A stretch of DNA of 64,000 nt, from NCBI RefSeq assembly GCF_014698835.1, contig NZ_JACJTU010000001.1, forward strand, positions 372,001 to 436,000, in the 5' to 3' direction. The stretch comes from Nostoc paludosum FACHB-159. GTDB taxonomy: Bacteria; Cyanobacteriota; Cyanobacteriia; Cyanobacteriales; Nostocaceae. The position numbers and the translations under genes were made by a program. Position 1 is the first letter of the stretch, and each line of letters begins with the position of its first letter. Shown piece by piece: positions 7,622 to 16,487 of the stretch. A model generated the notes under the pieces. The model saw only the letters and a list, made by a program, of their open reading frames with translations. It did not search any database and was not told where the DNA came from.

Positions 7622-8404
7622 ATGAACATATCAAAACAGATTGCTCAATGGCGGATAGTGGCTGCGTCAGTATGTGGTACAAGTCACTTAAGAAATAAGC
7701 AATTATGTCAGGATGCTCATCACTGGCAGATATTGTCAGATAACATTTTAGTGGCAGCGGCGGCAGATGGCGCGGGTTCTGCAAGTCTGGGGAAAGTGGG
7801 AGCGATGCTGGCTGTGGAGACAGCCATCGAAAACCTTTCTAGTAAAGGACTGACCCGAAACAATTTGACTAATGATGCTAATGTGCGATCGCTCTTAAAT
7901 GATGCCATACTAGCTGCCAAAAAAGCTGTAGAAAATGAGGCGGTTGCTTGTGAAAAACAACTTACGGAATTAGCAACTACCTTAATTATTATGGTTGCTA
8001 CACCAGACGTTGTAGCTGTAGCCCAAATAGGTGATGGGTTGGCTGTAGCCAAAGACCGACTGGGTAACCTTTTAGCACTGACTATGCCTGATAGCGGCGA
8101 ATACATCAACGAAACCACTTTTTTGACTTCGCCCACTGCCTTAGATACAGCACAGATGAGATTATGGCGTACAGACATAGTAAATGTTGGTATAATTACT
8201 GACGGGTTACAAATGCTGGCTTTAAATATGGTTGTTGGGGAACCTCATAAACCGTTCTTTTTTCCGCTGTTTGAATTTGTAGCCAATGCCGAGGATAAGA
8301 CAGCAGCAAAAGAGCAGTTAGTAAAATTTTTACGCTCAGAGCGCATCGCCCAACGCACTGATGATGATTTGACACTGATAATAGCTGCATTCAACAACTC
8401 ATAA
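7622..8404 (+). CDS. PP2C-like serine/threonine phosphatase of the TerY-P triad
   Basis: The product (260 residues from ATG 7622; TTG 7607 is possible) has the PP2C layout: an early CQDAHHW segment in place of NQD, the metal-binding AAAADGAGSASLGKVGA, VAQIGDGLAVA in the middle, GIITDGLQML, and a C-terminal RTDDDLTLIIAAF with the last metal-binding Asp. It is short because it lacks the flap found in many regulatory PP2Cs. It should be cytoplasmic and probably reverses phosphorylation by the kinase encoded next. Confidence 0.87.
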   Translation: MNISKQIAQWRIVAASVCGTSHLRNKQLCQDAHHWQILSDNILVAAAADGAGSASLGKVGAMLAVETAIENLSSKGLTRNNLTNDANVRSLLNDAILAAKKAVENEAVACEKQLTELATTLIIMVATPDVVAVAQIGDGLAVAKDRLGNLLALTMPDSGEYINETTFLTSPTALDTAQMRLWRTDIVNVGIITDGLQMLALNMVVGEPHKPFFFPLFEFVANAEDKTAAKEQLVKFLRSERIAQRTDDDLTLIIAAFNNS

Positions 8405-8458
8405 GCATTAACTTTAAAAGTTTGAGATTTTAAATACTCCCGTTAGCGGTAATTGACT

Positions 8459-10624
8459 ATGCAGGTACTACGTTGTTCTCCTAAAAAAGAAATCCTCAAT
8501 TTGAGTATGAGTTTGGGGCGTGGCGGTGAAGCTTGTGTTTATGCAGTGCCATCCGATAACAACTTGGTGGCCAAAATATACCATAAGCCAAGCAGCGCCC
8601 ATGCCGAAAAACTCCAAGCAATGCTGGCTAACCCGCCGGAAAACCCCACAGCTAGTTTGGGTCATATTTCCATTGCTTGGCCAGAGGATTTATTGCACGC
8701 GGCAGATGGTAGCAACGGCATCCTGGGGTTTTTAATGCCACGCATTCAGGGAATGCGGCCAATCATTGACTTTTATAACCCCAGAACCCGTCGCCAACAC
8801 TGCCCCCTATTCAACTATCAGTACCTGCTCCGCACGGCTCGGAACTTGGCAGCGGCTTTTGCGGCTTTACACGCTAGCGGATATTGCATTGGTGATGTGA
8901 ATGAGTCCAACATCCTCGTCAGTGACACAGCACTGGTGACCTTGATAGATACAGACTCCTTCCAAGTACGTAACCCAGACACCGACATTGTTTACCGTTG
9001 CTCAGTGGGTAAACCAGAGTTTACGCCACCAGAACTCCAAAATAAAACTTTTGCGGAACACGATCGCGAAATTTCTCACGACTTATTCGGGTTAGCGGTA
9101 CTGGTATTCCAACTATTAATGGAAGGTACGCACCCATTTTCGGGGATTTTTCAAGGCGCCATCGAGCCACCAACCTATGAAGCCCGCATCGCAGCCGGTC
9201 ATTTCACTTACAGCCAAAAGCGACGCGTACCTTACCTACCTACACCCATCGCACCTCCTTGGGAAATTCTTCATCCCAGCTTACAAGAACTATTTCTACG
9301 TTGTTTTGAAGATGGCCACAACAACCCACAGCTGCGTCCTAGTGCCCAAACTTGGCTTAGTGCAATAGCCGAAGCCGAAGATTCCCTGATTACTTGCACT
9401 ACTAATCCTCAGCATCGTTACAACAATCACCTAAATCTTTGTCCTTGGTGCGAACGTAGCGTGCGATTGGGTGGCCGCGATCCTTTCCCATCACATCGGG
9501 CCATAGAAGCCAGAGAACATCTTCAACCGCGAATCAAACCCAAAAAGCGCCACACTCAAACACCGCGTTTGCCACAACGAGCCATGTCACCACACCTGGC
9601 TAATTATTGGCAACCCATGACGCCAACCGGTTCGCATTATAAACGTTCCAAAAAATCAAACTTGTATCCCATTGGTTTTTGCTTATTGGGTTTAGTTTTA
9701 TTGGGATCTGCGGACTTAATGATTAAATTTACTGAGCCGTTAGTTTCTCACAATGCTTACACTCAACAAACATTGAAATCTGGTCAGGGAATTAATAAAC
9801 TCAGCTTCGCCGATTATTATCAACAAGGTCATACTGCTTATAAACAGCGAGACTATGAAAAAGCAGTTGCAAATTATAGTCAAGCAATTGAACAAGAACC
9901 CAAACATGCTAGAGCGCTCGTAAATCGTGGCAATGCCCGTTATAATCTCAAAGATTATGAAGGAGCAGTTTCAGATTATACCCAAGCTCTGAAAATCAAG
10001 CCTAGCGAAATTAAAGCTTTAGTAAATCGGGGAAATGCTCGGTTTATGCTTGCTGAATATAGCAACGACCCGGATACAGAATATAATCTAGCCCTGACTG
10101 ATTATAATCGCGCCATCGGACTTGAACCCAATGAAGTTGAAGCTTATATTAGACGCGGTATTGTCCGCGCCCAAATGGCTAAATATAGCGGCGAGTCTCA
10201 ACAAGTTTACAAAAGAGCGATCGCCGATTTTACTCAAGCAATCAAACTGAACTTATCTAAAGCAGAAGCTTATTTTCAGCGCGGTGTTGTTTACTATCAG
10301 ATTGCCCAGTATAGCAGCAATTATGAGGAAGAATATAGACAAGCGATCGCTGACTTTAACCAAGCTTTAACCATCAGCCCCAAACTAGCAAAAGCCTTCC
10401 TCAAACGAGGCATGGTTCGTTATGAGCTAGCCCAATATGGTGGTAGTGAATCCAACCAAAACCAAACAAGAGCGATCGCAGATTTACAGACAGCTGCTAA
10501 AATCTTTCTTGAGCAAGATGATATGGATAATTATCAGCAAGCACTCAGTAATATGTGTGTAGTTGTCGAAAATAAATGCGATCCTTTATTCCAAGGCTCA
10601 AGTAGTGGAGAAAAAATCAACTAA
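8459..10624 (+). CDS. Membrane-anchored Ser/Thr kinase with C-terminal TPR repeats
   Basis: Residues 1-300 form a protein kinase-like domain: Gly-rich loop GRGGEACVY (20-28), Lys39 in VAKIY, a catalytic loop GDVNESNIL with D146 and N151, and DTDSFQ (164-169) in place of DFG. A Cys pair CPWC follows near residue 325, then a basic linker, a transmembrane helix near 400-425 (FCLLGLVLLGSADLMI) and about six TPR repeats (roughly 445-690). The kinase is probably cytoplasmic, with the TPRs across the membrane. It is the third member of the TerY-P triad. The HRD motif is replaced by IGD, so activity is likely but not certain. ATG 8459 is preferred to TTG 8453. Confidence 0.85.
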   Translation: MQVLRCSPKKEILNLSMSLGRGGEACVYAVPSDNNLVAKIYHKPSSAHAEKLQAMLANPPENPTASLGHISIAWPEDLLHAADGSNGILGFLMPRIQGMRPIIDFYNPRTRRQHCPLFNYQYLLRTARNLAAAFAALHASGYCIGDVNESNILVSDTALVTLIDTDSFQVRNPDTDIVYRCSVGKPEFTPPELQNKTFAEHDREISHDLFGLAVLVFQLLMEGTHPFSGIFQGAIEPPTYEARIAAGHFTYSQKRRVPYLPTPIAPPWEILHPSLQELFLRCFEDGHNNPQLRPSAQTWLSAIAEAEDSLITCTTNPQHRYNNHLNLCPWCERSVRLGGRDPFPSHRAIEAREHLQPRIKPKKRHTQTPRLPQRAMSPHLANYWQPMTPTGSHYKRSKKSNLYPIGFCLLGLVLLGSADLMIKFTEPLVSHNAYTQQTLKSGQGINKLSFADYYQQGHTAYKQRDYEKAVANYSQAIEQEPKHARALVNRGNARYNLKDYEGAVSDYTQALKIKPSEIKALVNRGNARFMLAEYSNDPDTEYNLALTDYNRAIGLEPNEVEAYIRRGIVRAQMAKYSGESQQVYKRAIADFTQAIKLNLSKAEAYFQRGVVYYQIAQYSSNYEEEYRQAIADFNQALTISPKLAKAFLKRGMVRYELAQYGGSESNQNQTRAIADLQTAAKIFLEQDDMDNYQQALSNMCVVVENKCDPLFQGSSSGEKIN

Positions 10625-11064
10625 ATTCAGAATTTAGAATGGGCTTTGCCCCGCTGCGCTAACAGAATTCAGAATTCAGTAGTCAGAATTAGAATCATCT
10701 CTGTGCTTAGGTACTAGACTTAGATTGTGTACTTCAGGATTATTGAAAGCTGCTGTATTAGTTGAATATTATTGATTTTGATTGAATAAATCAAATCTCA
10801 CTATGATTCGGTAGTGTTAATTTCATAGCAATTTGTTGTAGGGGCGCACAGCTGTGCGCCCCTACAATAATTTAATACCTACGCTGTAGGAGTTCAAAAA
10901 TTAAAGCAGATTACTATAGTTATATGTGTAACATTTTTATTTAATTAAATAATTTATTAAAAAAGAATAAAAGAGTAATTTTATACTTACCTAATTCATT
11001 CTGAATTGTGTTAGCGCAGCGGGGCAAAGCCCATTCTGAATTCTGAATTCTGACTACTGAATTC
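10625..11064. repeat. Inverted repeat pair with shared GC-rich core
   Basis: Both ends contain the same core in opposite orientation, GGGCTTTGCCCCGCTGCGCT at 10640-10659 and its reverse complement at 11013-11032, each flanked by AGAATTCAG-type repeats. The two arms are about 66 bp each. The arrangement resembles a small mobile element or two independent inverted insertions; no open frame lies between them. A related core (GGGCTACGCCCCGCTGGGCT) lies at 49926-49945. Confidence 0.75.
10836..10867. repeat. Perfect 32-bp palindrome
   Basis: TTGTAGGGGCGCACAG is followed directly by its reverse complement. Variants of the same hairpin, all centred on GCACAGCTGTGC-like sequence between TAGGG and CCCTA arms, occur at 13750-13783 and 25671-25695. 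Confidence 0.85.
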
Positions 11065-11250
11065 TCCTCTATAGATATTCTTTATATAGAAAAGATTTTA
11101 ATTTATATCTCCTTCATAATTTTGCAAAAAAATACAGTTAGATTATTGACTGAGAAAAACAAATCAGAAATCAATTTTTCTCCATATAAGTGCATCCTCT
11201 TCATGTCAACAAAGACAAATAATATCCCTACAAATCTCCGAGGTAATTGC

Positions 11251-12024
11251 ATGAAAGCGGTGATTTTGGCTGGAGGACTTGGTACGCGCCTCAGTGAAGA
11301 AACTAGTATCAGACCCAAGCCGATGGTTGAGATTGGTGGTAAGCCAATTCTGTGGCACATAATGAAGACTTACTCTGCCCACGGCATTAATGACTTCATC
11401 ATTTGTTGTGGTTACAAAGGTTACATAATTAAAGAGTATTTCGCTAACTACTTTTTACACATGTCAGATGTTACTTTTGACATGCGATTTAACCAAATGA
11501 ATGTCCATTCCGGATATGCGGAACCCTGGCGTGTCACCTTAGTAAATACAGGCGACAATACAATGACAGGTGGACGTTTAAAACGAATCAGCGAACATCT
11601 GGGAAATGAAACATTTTGCTTTACTTATGGTGATGGCGTCAGTGATATTAATATCACCGAATTAGTGAAATTTCATCAACAACAAAACACCTTAGCAACA
11701 CTCACAGCCGTGCAACCGGCAGGACGTTTTGGTGCCATTTCCTTAGGATATGAGCAAACTAAAATCACTAACTTTCGGGAAAAACCTGAAGGCGATGGCG
11801 CTTGGATTAATGGGGGCTATTTCGTATTAGAGCCAGAAGTGATAAACTTGATTGCTGATGATTCTACCGTGTGGGAGCAAGAGCCATTAGAAAAGTTAGC
11901 TTATATGGAACAGCTATCTGCCTTCAAGCACTATGGTTTTTGGCAACCAATGGATACTTTACGCGATAAAAACCACCTAGAGGGGCTGTGGAATAGCGGT
12001 CAGGCTCCTTGGAAAGTGTGGTAG
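11251..12024 (+). CDS. rfbF: Glucose-1-phosphate cytidylyltransferase
   Basis: The enzyme makes CDP-glucose from CTP and glucose 1-phosphate, the entry to CDP-linked deoxy and branched sugars. The 257-residue protein has the nucleotidyltransferase signature AVILAGGLGTRLSEE at the N-terminus, RPKPMVEIGGKPIL, and family-specific TYGDGVSDI and QPAGRFGAI segments, with GGYFVLEPEV near the C-terminus. I start it at ATG 11251, which gives the exact family start and length. It is the first gene of the polysaccharide island and corresponds in type to the first gene of the Anabaena HEP island. The usual rfbG/rfbH partners are not present. Confidence 0.93.
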   Translation: MKAVILAGGLGTRLSEETSIRPKPMVEIGGKPILWHIMKTYSAHGINDFIICCGYKGYIIKEYFANYFLHMSDVTFDMRFNQMNVHSGYAEPWRVTLVNTGDNTMTGGRLKRISEHLGNETFCFTYGDGVSDINITELVKFHQQQNTLATLTAVQPAGRFGAISLGYEQTKITNFREKPEGDGAWINGGYFVLEPEVINLIADDSTVWEQEPLEKLAYMEQLSAFKHYGFWQPMDTLRDKNHLEGLWNSGQAPWKVW

Positions 12025-12030
12025 AGGTAG

Positions 12031-12132
12031 GGGGGGCTGGGGGGCTGGGGAGCAGGGGAGCAGGGGAAGAAATAACCAATGCCCAATGCACAATGCCCAA
12101 TGCCCAATGCCCAATGCCCCATGCCCAATGCT
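12031..12132. repeat. Composite tandem repeat: GGGGAGCA array, core, CCAATGC heptamers
   Basis: Seven bases after the rfbF stop codon begins a G-rich run with GGGGAGCA repeats, then a core GGGGAAGAAATAACC and about seven CCAATGC heptamers (12077-12131). The architecture matches the other composite elements. A short gap then leads to the next gene. Confidence 0.8.
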
Positions 12133-12172
12133 CAAGTAAATTTATAGTGTAACTACAAGTACGATAATACTA

Positions 12173-13387
12173 ATGTATGATTTTGCGATTATAGGTGGGG
12201 GAATAGTTGGACTCTCTACAGCTTTGGCTTTAGGAAAACGCTATCCCAATGCACGTATTTTAGTAGTAGAAAAAGAGAGTCAATGGGCATTTCACCAAAC
12301 CGGCAATAATAGCGGGGTGATTCATTCTGGTATTTACTACAAGCCAGGAAGTTTTAAAGCTAAATTTTGTCGTGATGGTTCTCGCTCAATGGTAGATTTC
12401 TGCCAAGAACATGGAATTGACCATGAAGTTTGTGGTAAAGTAATTGTTGCGACTGAAGAACAAGAGCTACCACGCCTCGAAAATCTCTACCAACGCGGCT
12501 TGGAAAATGGCATAGAAGTCCAAAGAATCAGCCCGCAAGAAGTCAAGGAAATTGAACCTCATGTTAGTTGCGTAGGTGGAATTCGGGTATTTTCAACTGG
12601 GATTGTTAACTACAAGCAAGTTTGTTTGAAATATGCCCAGCTGATTCAACAGCAGGGGGGAGATTTACACCTAAATACAAAAGTACTGAAAATCCTAACA
12701 AGGGGTAAAACTCAGGTATTAGAAACAAACAAAGGTAGCTTTGAAACCAGGTTCGTAATAAATTGTAGTGGATTGCATAGCGATCGCACTGCCAGATTAA
12801 ATCAAGTTGAACCCCAAGCCAAAATCGTTCCATTCCGGGGAGAATACTACGAACTCACTCCAGAAAAACGCTATCTAGTCAAGACTCTAATTTATCCAGT
12901 ACCCAACCCAGATTTTCCCTTCCTCGGCGTCCACTTTACCCGGATGATTGATGGTAGCGTTCATGCAGGACCAAACGCGGTTTTGTCTCTCAAACGCGAA
13001 GGTTACAAAAAAACCGACTTTGACCTGGGCGATTTTCTGGAAGTTATGACTTATCCTGGTTTCTGGAAATTGGCAGCCAAACATGCCGATGAAGGCATCC
13101 AAGAAATTATTCGTTCCTTTAGTAAAGCAGCCTTCGTCAAAAGTTTGCAAAAACTAATTCCTGAAGTCCAAGCAGAAGATTTAGTCCCCACCCATGCAGG
13201 AGTCCGCGCTCAAGCCTTAATGAACGATGGCAAGCTTGTAGACGACTTTTTGATTGTTTCCGGTCAAAACTCCATCCATGTTTGCAATGCTCCCTCTCCT
13301 GCTGCTACTTCTTCTCTAGAAATTGGCAAAGCCATAGTGGCGCAAATTCCCCAACTCTCGCATCTAGATAGTGTAGTAACTGCATAG
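12173..13387 (+). CDS. lhgO: L-2-hydroxyglutarate oxidase (FAD-dependent, LhgO type)
   Basis: The 404-residue protein has the FAD-binding start FAIIGGGIVGLSTALALG and ARILVVEKE, the family segments HQTGNNSGVIHSGIYY and KPGSFKAKFCRDG, VPFRGEYYEL, FLGVHFTRMIDGSVHAGPNA and a C-terminal THAGVRAQALM. These fit LhgO, which oxidises L-2-hydroxyglutarate to 2-oxoglutarate as a metabolite repair or lysine/glutarate catabolism step. Its place inside a polysaccharide island is unexpected: it may be a passenger, or act on a related 2-hydroxy acid. The assignment to the family is firm; the substrate here is inference. Confidence 0.88.
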   Translation: MYDFAIIGGGIVGLSTALALGKRYPNARILVVEKESQWAFHQTGNNSGVIHSGIYYKPGSFKAKFCRDGSRSMVDFCQEHGIDHEVCGKVIVATEEQELPRLENLYQRGLENGIEVQRISPQEVKEIEPHVSCVGGIRVFSTGIVNYKQVCLKYAQLIQQQGGDLHLNTKVLKILTRGKTQVLETNKGSFETRFVINCSGLHSDRTARLNQVEPQAKIVPFRGEYYELTPEKRYLVKTLIYPVPNPDFPFLGVHFTRMIDGSVHAGPNAVLSLKREGYKKTDFDLGDFLEVMTYPGFWKLAAKHADEGIQEIIRSFSKAAFVKSLQKLIPEVQAEDLVPTHAGVRAQALMNDGKLVDDFLIVSGQNSIHVCNAPSPAATSSLEIGKAIVAQIPQLSHLDSVVTA

Positions 13388-13828
13388 ATAAGTAGAAGGC
13401 AGGGGGCAGGAGGCAGGAGGTAAAACCCTCAACAGTAAAAGCTTTCGCTGGTTTGGATTTTACATTTAATTATGTCCCCTTACTTAAATTGCTTACATTT
13501 TGAGGATGCATATTGGCGTTCCTCAATTAAGGGATGAATCTTGTGGGGTGGGCCGAAAAGCCCGCCCAAGCACACCGAAGGACGGGCGAGACGCATATCC
13601 CACAGGAAATACAGCAGATTTCAAGTTAGTGAAGTACATCGTTTAAGTTTCAAAGGCAAAGAAACTAATTCTGACTGCTGAATAACGATTTTACTAACTA
13701 CCTAATGACTGTGAAGCGATTCATATAGCGGTTGTCTGATGCAACACGCTGTAGGGATGCACAGCTAGCTGTGCGCCCCTACAAAACGAAATCGAATTTA
13801 ACTCTTCAATACAAAGGTATTAACCACA
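13388..13828. other. Intergenic region with repeats between lhgO and the SDR gene
   Basis: No gene is seen in 441 bp. It holds GGCAGGAGG-type repeats (13400-13421), a GC-rich hairpin-forming segment around 13540-13600 (GTGGGGTGGGCCGAAAAGCC and its partner) and the palindrome at 13750-13783. The SDR gene promoter may lie in the last 50 bp, but no boxes are clear. Confidence 0.5.
13750..13783. repeat. Imperfect 34-bp palindrome of the GCACAGCTGTGC type
   Basis: TGTAGGGATGCACAGCT is followed by AGCTGTGCGCCCCTACA; the arms pair except for two positions. It is related to the perfect palindrome at 10836-10867. Confidence 0.8.
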
Positions 13829-14854
13829 ATGAAAATATTAGTAACCGGCACAGAAGGCTATCTGGGTTCATTATTGCCATCTCTATTAATCGAACGCGGA
13901 CATGAAGTTATCGGTATAGATACTGGTTACTATAAAGTTGGTTGGCTCTACAACGGTACTGATGTCACAGCCAAAACCCTCAACAAAGATATCCGCAACA
14001 TCACCCCTGAAGATTTGGAAGGTGTGGAAGCTGTTGTTCATATGGCGGAACTCTCCAACGACCCAGCCGGACAATTGGCACCCAATATTACCTACCAAAT
14101 TAATCATGTAGGTTCAGTTCGTCTAGCTAGCTTGGCTAAAGCTATGGGCGTGCGTCGTTTTGTATATATGTCTTCGTGCAGTGTCTACGGTGTTGCTACC
14201 AACGATGATGTTACAGAAGAATCTCCAGTTAATCCCCAAACAGCCTACGCAGAGTGTAAAACTCTTGTAGAAAGAGATGTTGCACCATTAGCTGACGATG
14301 ACTTCTCACCTACCTTTATGCGGAATGCAACTGCTTTTGGTGCTTCTCCCAGGATGCGTTTTGATATTGTTTTAAACAACTTGGCAGGGTTGGCTTGGAC
14401 TAGCAAACAAATCAAAATGACTAGTGATGGTACACCTTGGCGCCCGTTAGTCCACGCATTGGATATTTGCAAAGCAATAGTCTGCGCTTTGGAAGCACCA
14501 CGGGACATTATACATAACCAAATCTTCAATGTTGGAGATACAGCCAACAACTATCGGGTGAAAGAAATCGCTGAAATTATTGCTGATGTTTTCCCTGACT
14601 GTAAATTGTTCTTTGGCAATAACGGCGCAGATAACCGCAGCTATCGGGTATCCTTCGAGAAAATTAACAGCATTCTACCCGGATTTAAGTGTGACTGGAA
14701 TGCTCGACTTGGTGCCCAGCAGCTACTTAATTTATTCAGTCAAATCGATATGGCTGAAGATACTTTCTTGTTTAGAGGATTTACCCGTTTAAAACAGCTA
14801 GAGTATTTGATTCGTACCGAGCAAATTGACAAAGATTTCTTCTGGAAGAAGTAG
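13829..14854 (+). CDS. NAD-dependent sugar epimerase/dehydratase (extended SDR)
   Basis: The 341-residue protein has the Rossmann motif GTEGYLG near the start, SSCSVYG at 115-121 and the catalytic Y140-x3-K144 (YAECK), followed by RNATAFGASPRMRFD in the substrate region. It belongs with nucleotide-sugar epimerases and 4,6-dehydratases. Since no canonical CDP-glucose 4,6-dehydratase gene accompanies rfbF, this SDR is the best candidate to act on CDP-glucose or a derived keto sugar, but that is inference from position. It is followed 111 bp later by a C-methyltransferase. Confidence 0.87.
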   Translation: MKILVTGTEGYLGSLLPSLLIERGHEVIGIDTGYYKVGWLYNGTDVTAKTLNKDIRNITPEDLEGVEAVVHMAELSNDPAGQLAPNITYQINHVGSVRLASLAKAMGVRRFVYMSSCSVYGVATNDDVTEESPVNPQTAYAECKTLVERDVAPLADDDFSPTFMRNATAFGASPRMRFDIVLNNLAGLAWTSKQIKMTSDGTPWRPLVHALDICKAIVCALEAPRDIIHNQIFNVGDTANNYRVKEIAEIIADVFPDCKLFFGNNGADNRSYRVSFEKINSILPGFKCDWNARLGAQQLLNLFSQIDMAEDTFLFRGFTRLKQLEYLIRTEQIDKDFFWKK

Positions 14855-14965
14855 AAATTGTTTGTAGTTTGTGCTTTAAGACTAAAGTGCAAACTACGAA
14901 AATATATTCCTGATGAAGACTGAGATCACACAGCAATTTATTCACTATTAATAGGGCTTGAAATT

Positions 14966-16234
14966 ATGGCGATCGCAAAATGTCGTTTCAGTGGTCAACC
15001 TTTACACAAAACCTTTGTTGACTTAGGAATGTCACCTTTAGCCAATGCTTATCTCAGACCAGAGCAACTAAATAAAGCAGAAAAATTTTATCCTCTTCAC
15101 GCTTATATTTCTGAAGAGAATCTCTTAGTTCAATTAGAACAATTTGAAACTCCGGATCAAATTTTTAGTGACTATGCTTACTTTTCTTCCTACTCAACAA
15201 GTTGGCTAAAACATGCCAAAGCCTACACAGATATGATGGTAGAAAAGTTTCACTTTAATCATCATACCCAAGTGATTGAAATCGCTAGTAATGACGGTTA
15301 CTTACTGCAATATTTTTTAGAGAAAGGTATCCCAGTCTTAGGAATAGAACCAGCCGCAAATATAGCCAAAGTTGCTCAAGATAGAGGTATTCCGACTATT
15401 AACAAGTTTTTTGGAGTTGAGACTGCCAAAGAACTGGTTATGGAAGGAAAATTAGCTGACCTGTTAATAGGTAACAATGTTTTAGCTCATGTACCAGATC
15501 TCAACGATTTTATCGCCGGGATGAAAGCCATCCTCAAACCAAATGGCATCTTGACGATGGAATTTCCTCACATTTTGCAACTAATTGAGCAAAATCAATT
15601 TGATACTATTTATCACGAGCATTTTTCTTATTTCTCATTCCTGACAATCGAAAAAATCTTTGCAGCACATAACTTGCGACTTTTTGACGTGGAAGAACTA
15701 CCAACTCATGGTGGTTCTCTGAGAATTTATGCTAGACACGATGATACTGATTATCCTAGCATTAGGGAGCGAGTTCGGTATTTGAAAGAAAAAGAAATTG
15801 CTGCTGGACTACATCAAATAGAAACTTACGTCACATTTGGAGAAAAAGTTAAAGCAACAAAGCACAAGCTATTAAGTTTTCTCTTAGCAGCTAAAGCAGA
15901 AGGAAAATCAATTGTCGGTTATGGCGCACCTGCTAAAGGCAATACCTTGCTCAATTACTGTGGTATTGGTAAAGATTTTATTGATTATACAGTAGATAGC
16001 AATCCCTACAAACAAGGTTTATTTTTACCTGGAACCCACATCCCTATTTTTCATCCAGATAAAATTAGTGAAACTCAGCCAGATTATGTCCTAATTTTAC
16101 CCTGGAATCTCAAGGAAGAAATTATGGAACAAATGGCATTTATTGGCGAATGGGGCGGGCAATTTGTAGTGCCAATTCCTGAAGTAAAAATTTACCCATG
16201 TCCTGTTCCTGATAGGGTTCTAATAAGGCTGTAA
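14966..16234 (+). CDS. Sugar C-methyltransferase-like SAM enzyme
   Basis: The 422-residue protein has the three-part layout of deoxysugar C-methyltransferases: an N-terminal domain beginning CRFSGQPLHKTFVDLGMSP, a central SAM-binding domain (QVIEIASNDGYLLQYF, VLGIEPAANIA, NNVLAHVPDL) and a C-terminal domain (IVGYGAPAKGNTLLNY, VDSNPYKQG, PGTHIPIF). Relatives add a methyl to a keto-sugar nucleotide carbon. The N-terminal zinc ligands are incomplete (only one early Cys), so metal binding may be lost. The neighbouring SDR and RmlC-like epimerase suit a branched-chain sugar pathway. Confidence 0.88.
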   Translation: MAIAKCRFSGQPLHKTFVDLGMSPLANAYLRPEQLNKAEKFYPLHAYISEENLLVQLEQFETPDQIFSDYAYFSSYSTSWLKHAKAYTDMMVEKFHFNHHTQVIEIASNDGYLLQYFLEKGIPVLGIEPAANIAKVAQDRGIPTINKFFGVETAKELVMEGKLADLLIGNNVLAHVPDLNDFIAGMKAILKPNGILTMEFPHILQLIEQNQFDTIYHEHFSYFSFLTIEKIFAAHNLRLFDVEELPTHGGSLRIYARHDDTDYPSIRERVRYLKEKEIAAGLHQIETYVTFGEKVKATKHKLLSFLLAAKAEGKSIVGYGAPAKGNTLLNYCGIGKDFIDYTVDSNPYKQGLFLPGTHIPIFHPDKISETQPDYVLILPWNLKEEIMEQMAFIGEWGGQFVVPIPEVKIYPCPVPDRVLIRL

Positions 16235-16487
16235 ATATAAATATAAGTCTTTTTAGGAATCAGAAACCAGAATTGATAATTCAGGAGTTAGAAATCAGAA
16301 TTAATTAGTGTAACGAGGTATTGATAAAAGTGAAAATTATTAAGGTTTTCTAGGTAAAGTTACACAAAGATTTAGTTTGTATTTCATGATTAACTCCTGA
16401 ATTACTTTTTCTATAAAGGCGTATTTGCCATAAGAATATTTGTTATCCAACCACCAATAGGCTATTTACTAATTTCATTACTCTACT

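Larger units (their letters stand above)
10625..11250. other. Repeat-bearing intergenic region upstream of the polysaccharide island
   Basis: No gene is seen in 626 bp. Two inverted copies of a repeat (10625-10690 and 10998-11064) enclose about 300 bp whose centre is a perfect 32-bp palindrome (10836-10867). The frame of rfbF is open back to 11122, but the extra 43 residues do not resemble the family. The island promoter probably lies between 11065 and 11240. Confidence 0.6.

Noticed and set aside
7720..8178. 152-codon minus-strand frame inside the PP2C-like gene
   Set aside because: It is antisense to a well-conserved phosphatase domain; composition is that of a shadow frame.
11122..11250. 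N-terminal extension of rfbF from TTG 11122
   Set aside because: The extra 43 residues do not fit the family; ATG 11251 begins exactly at the conserved nucleotide-binding motif.
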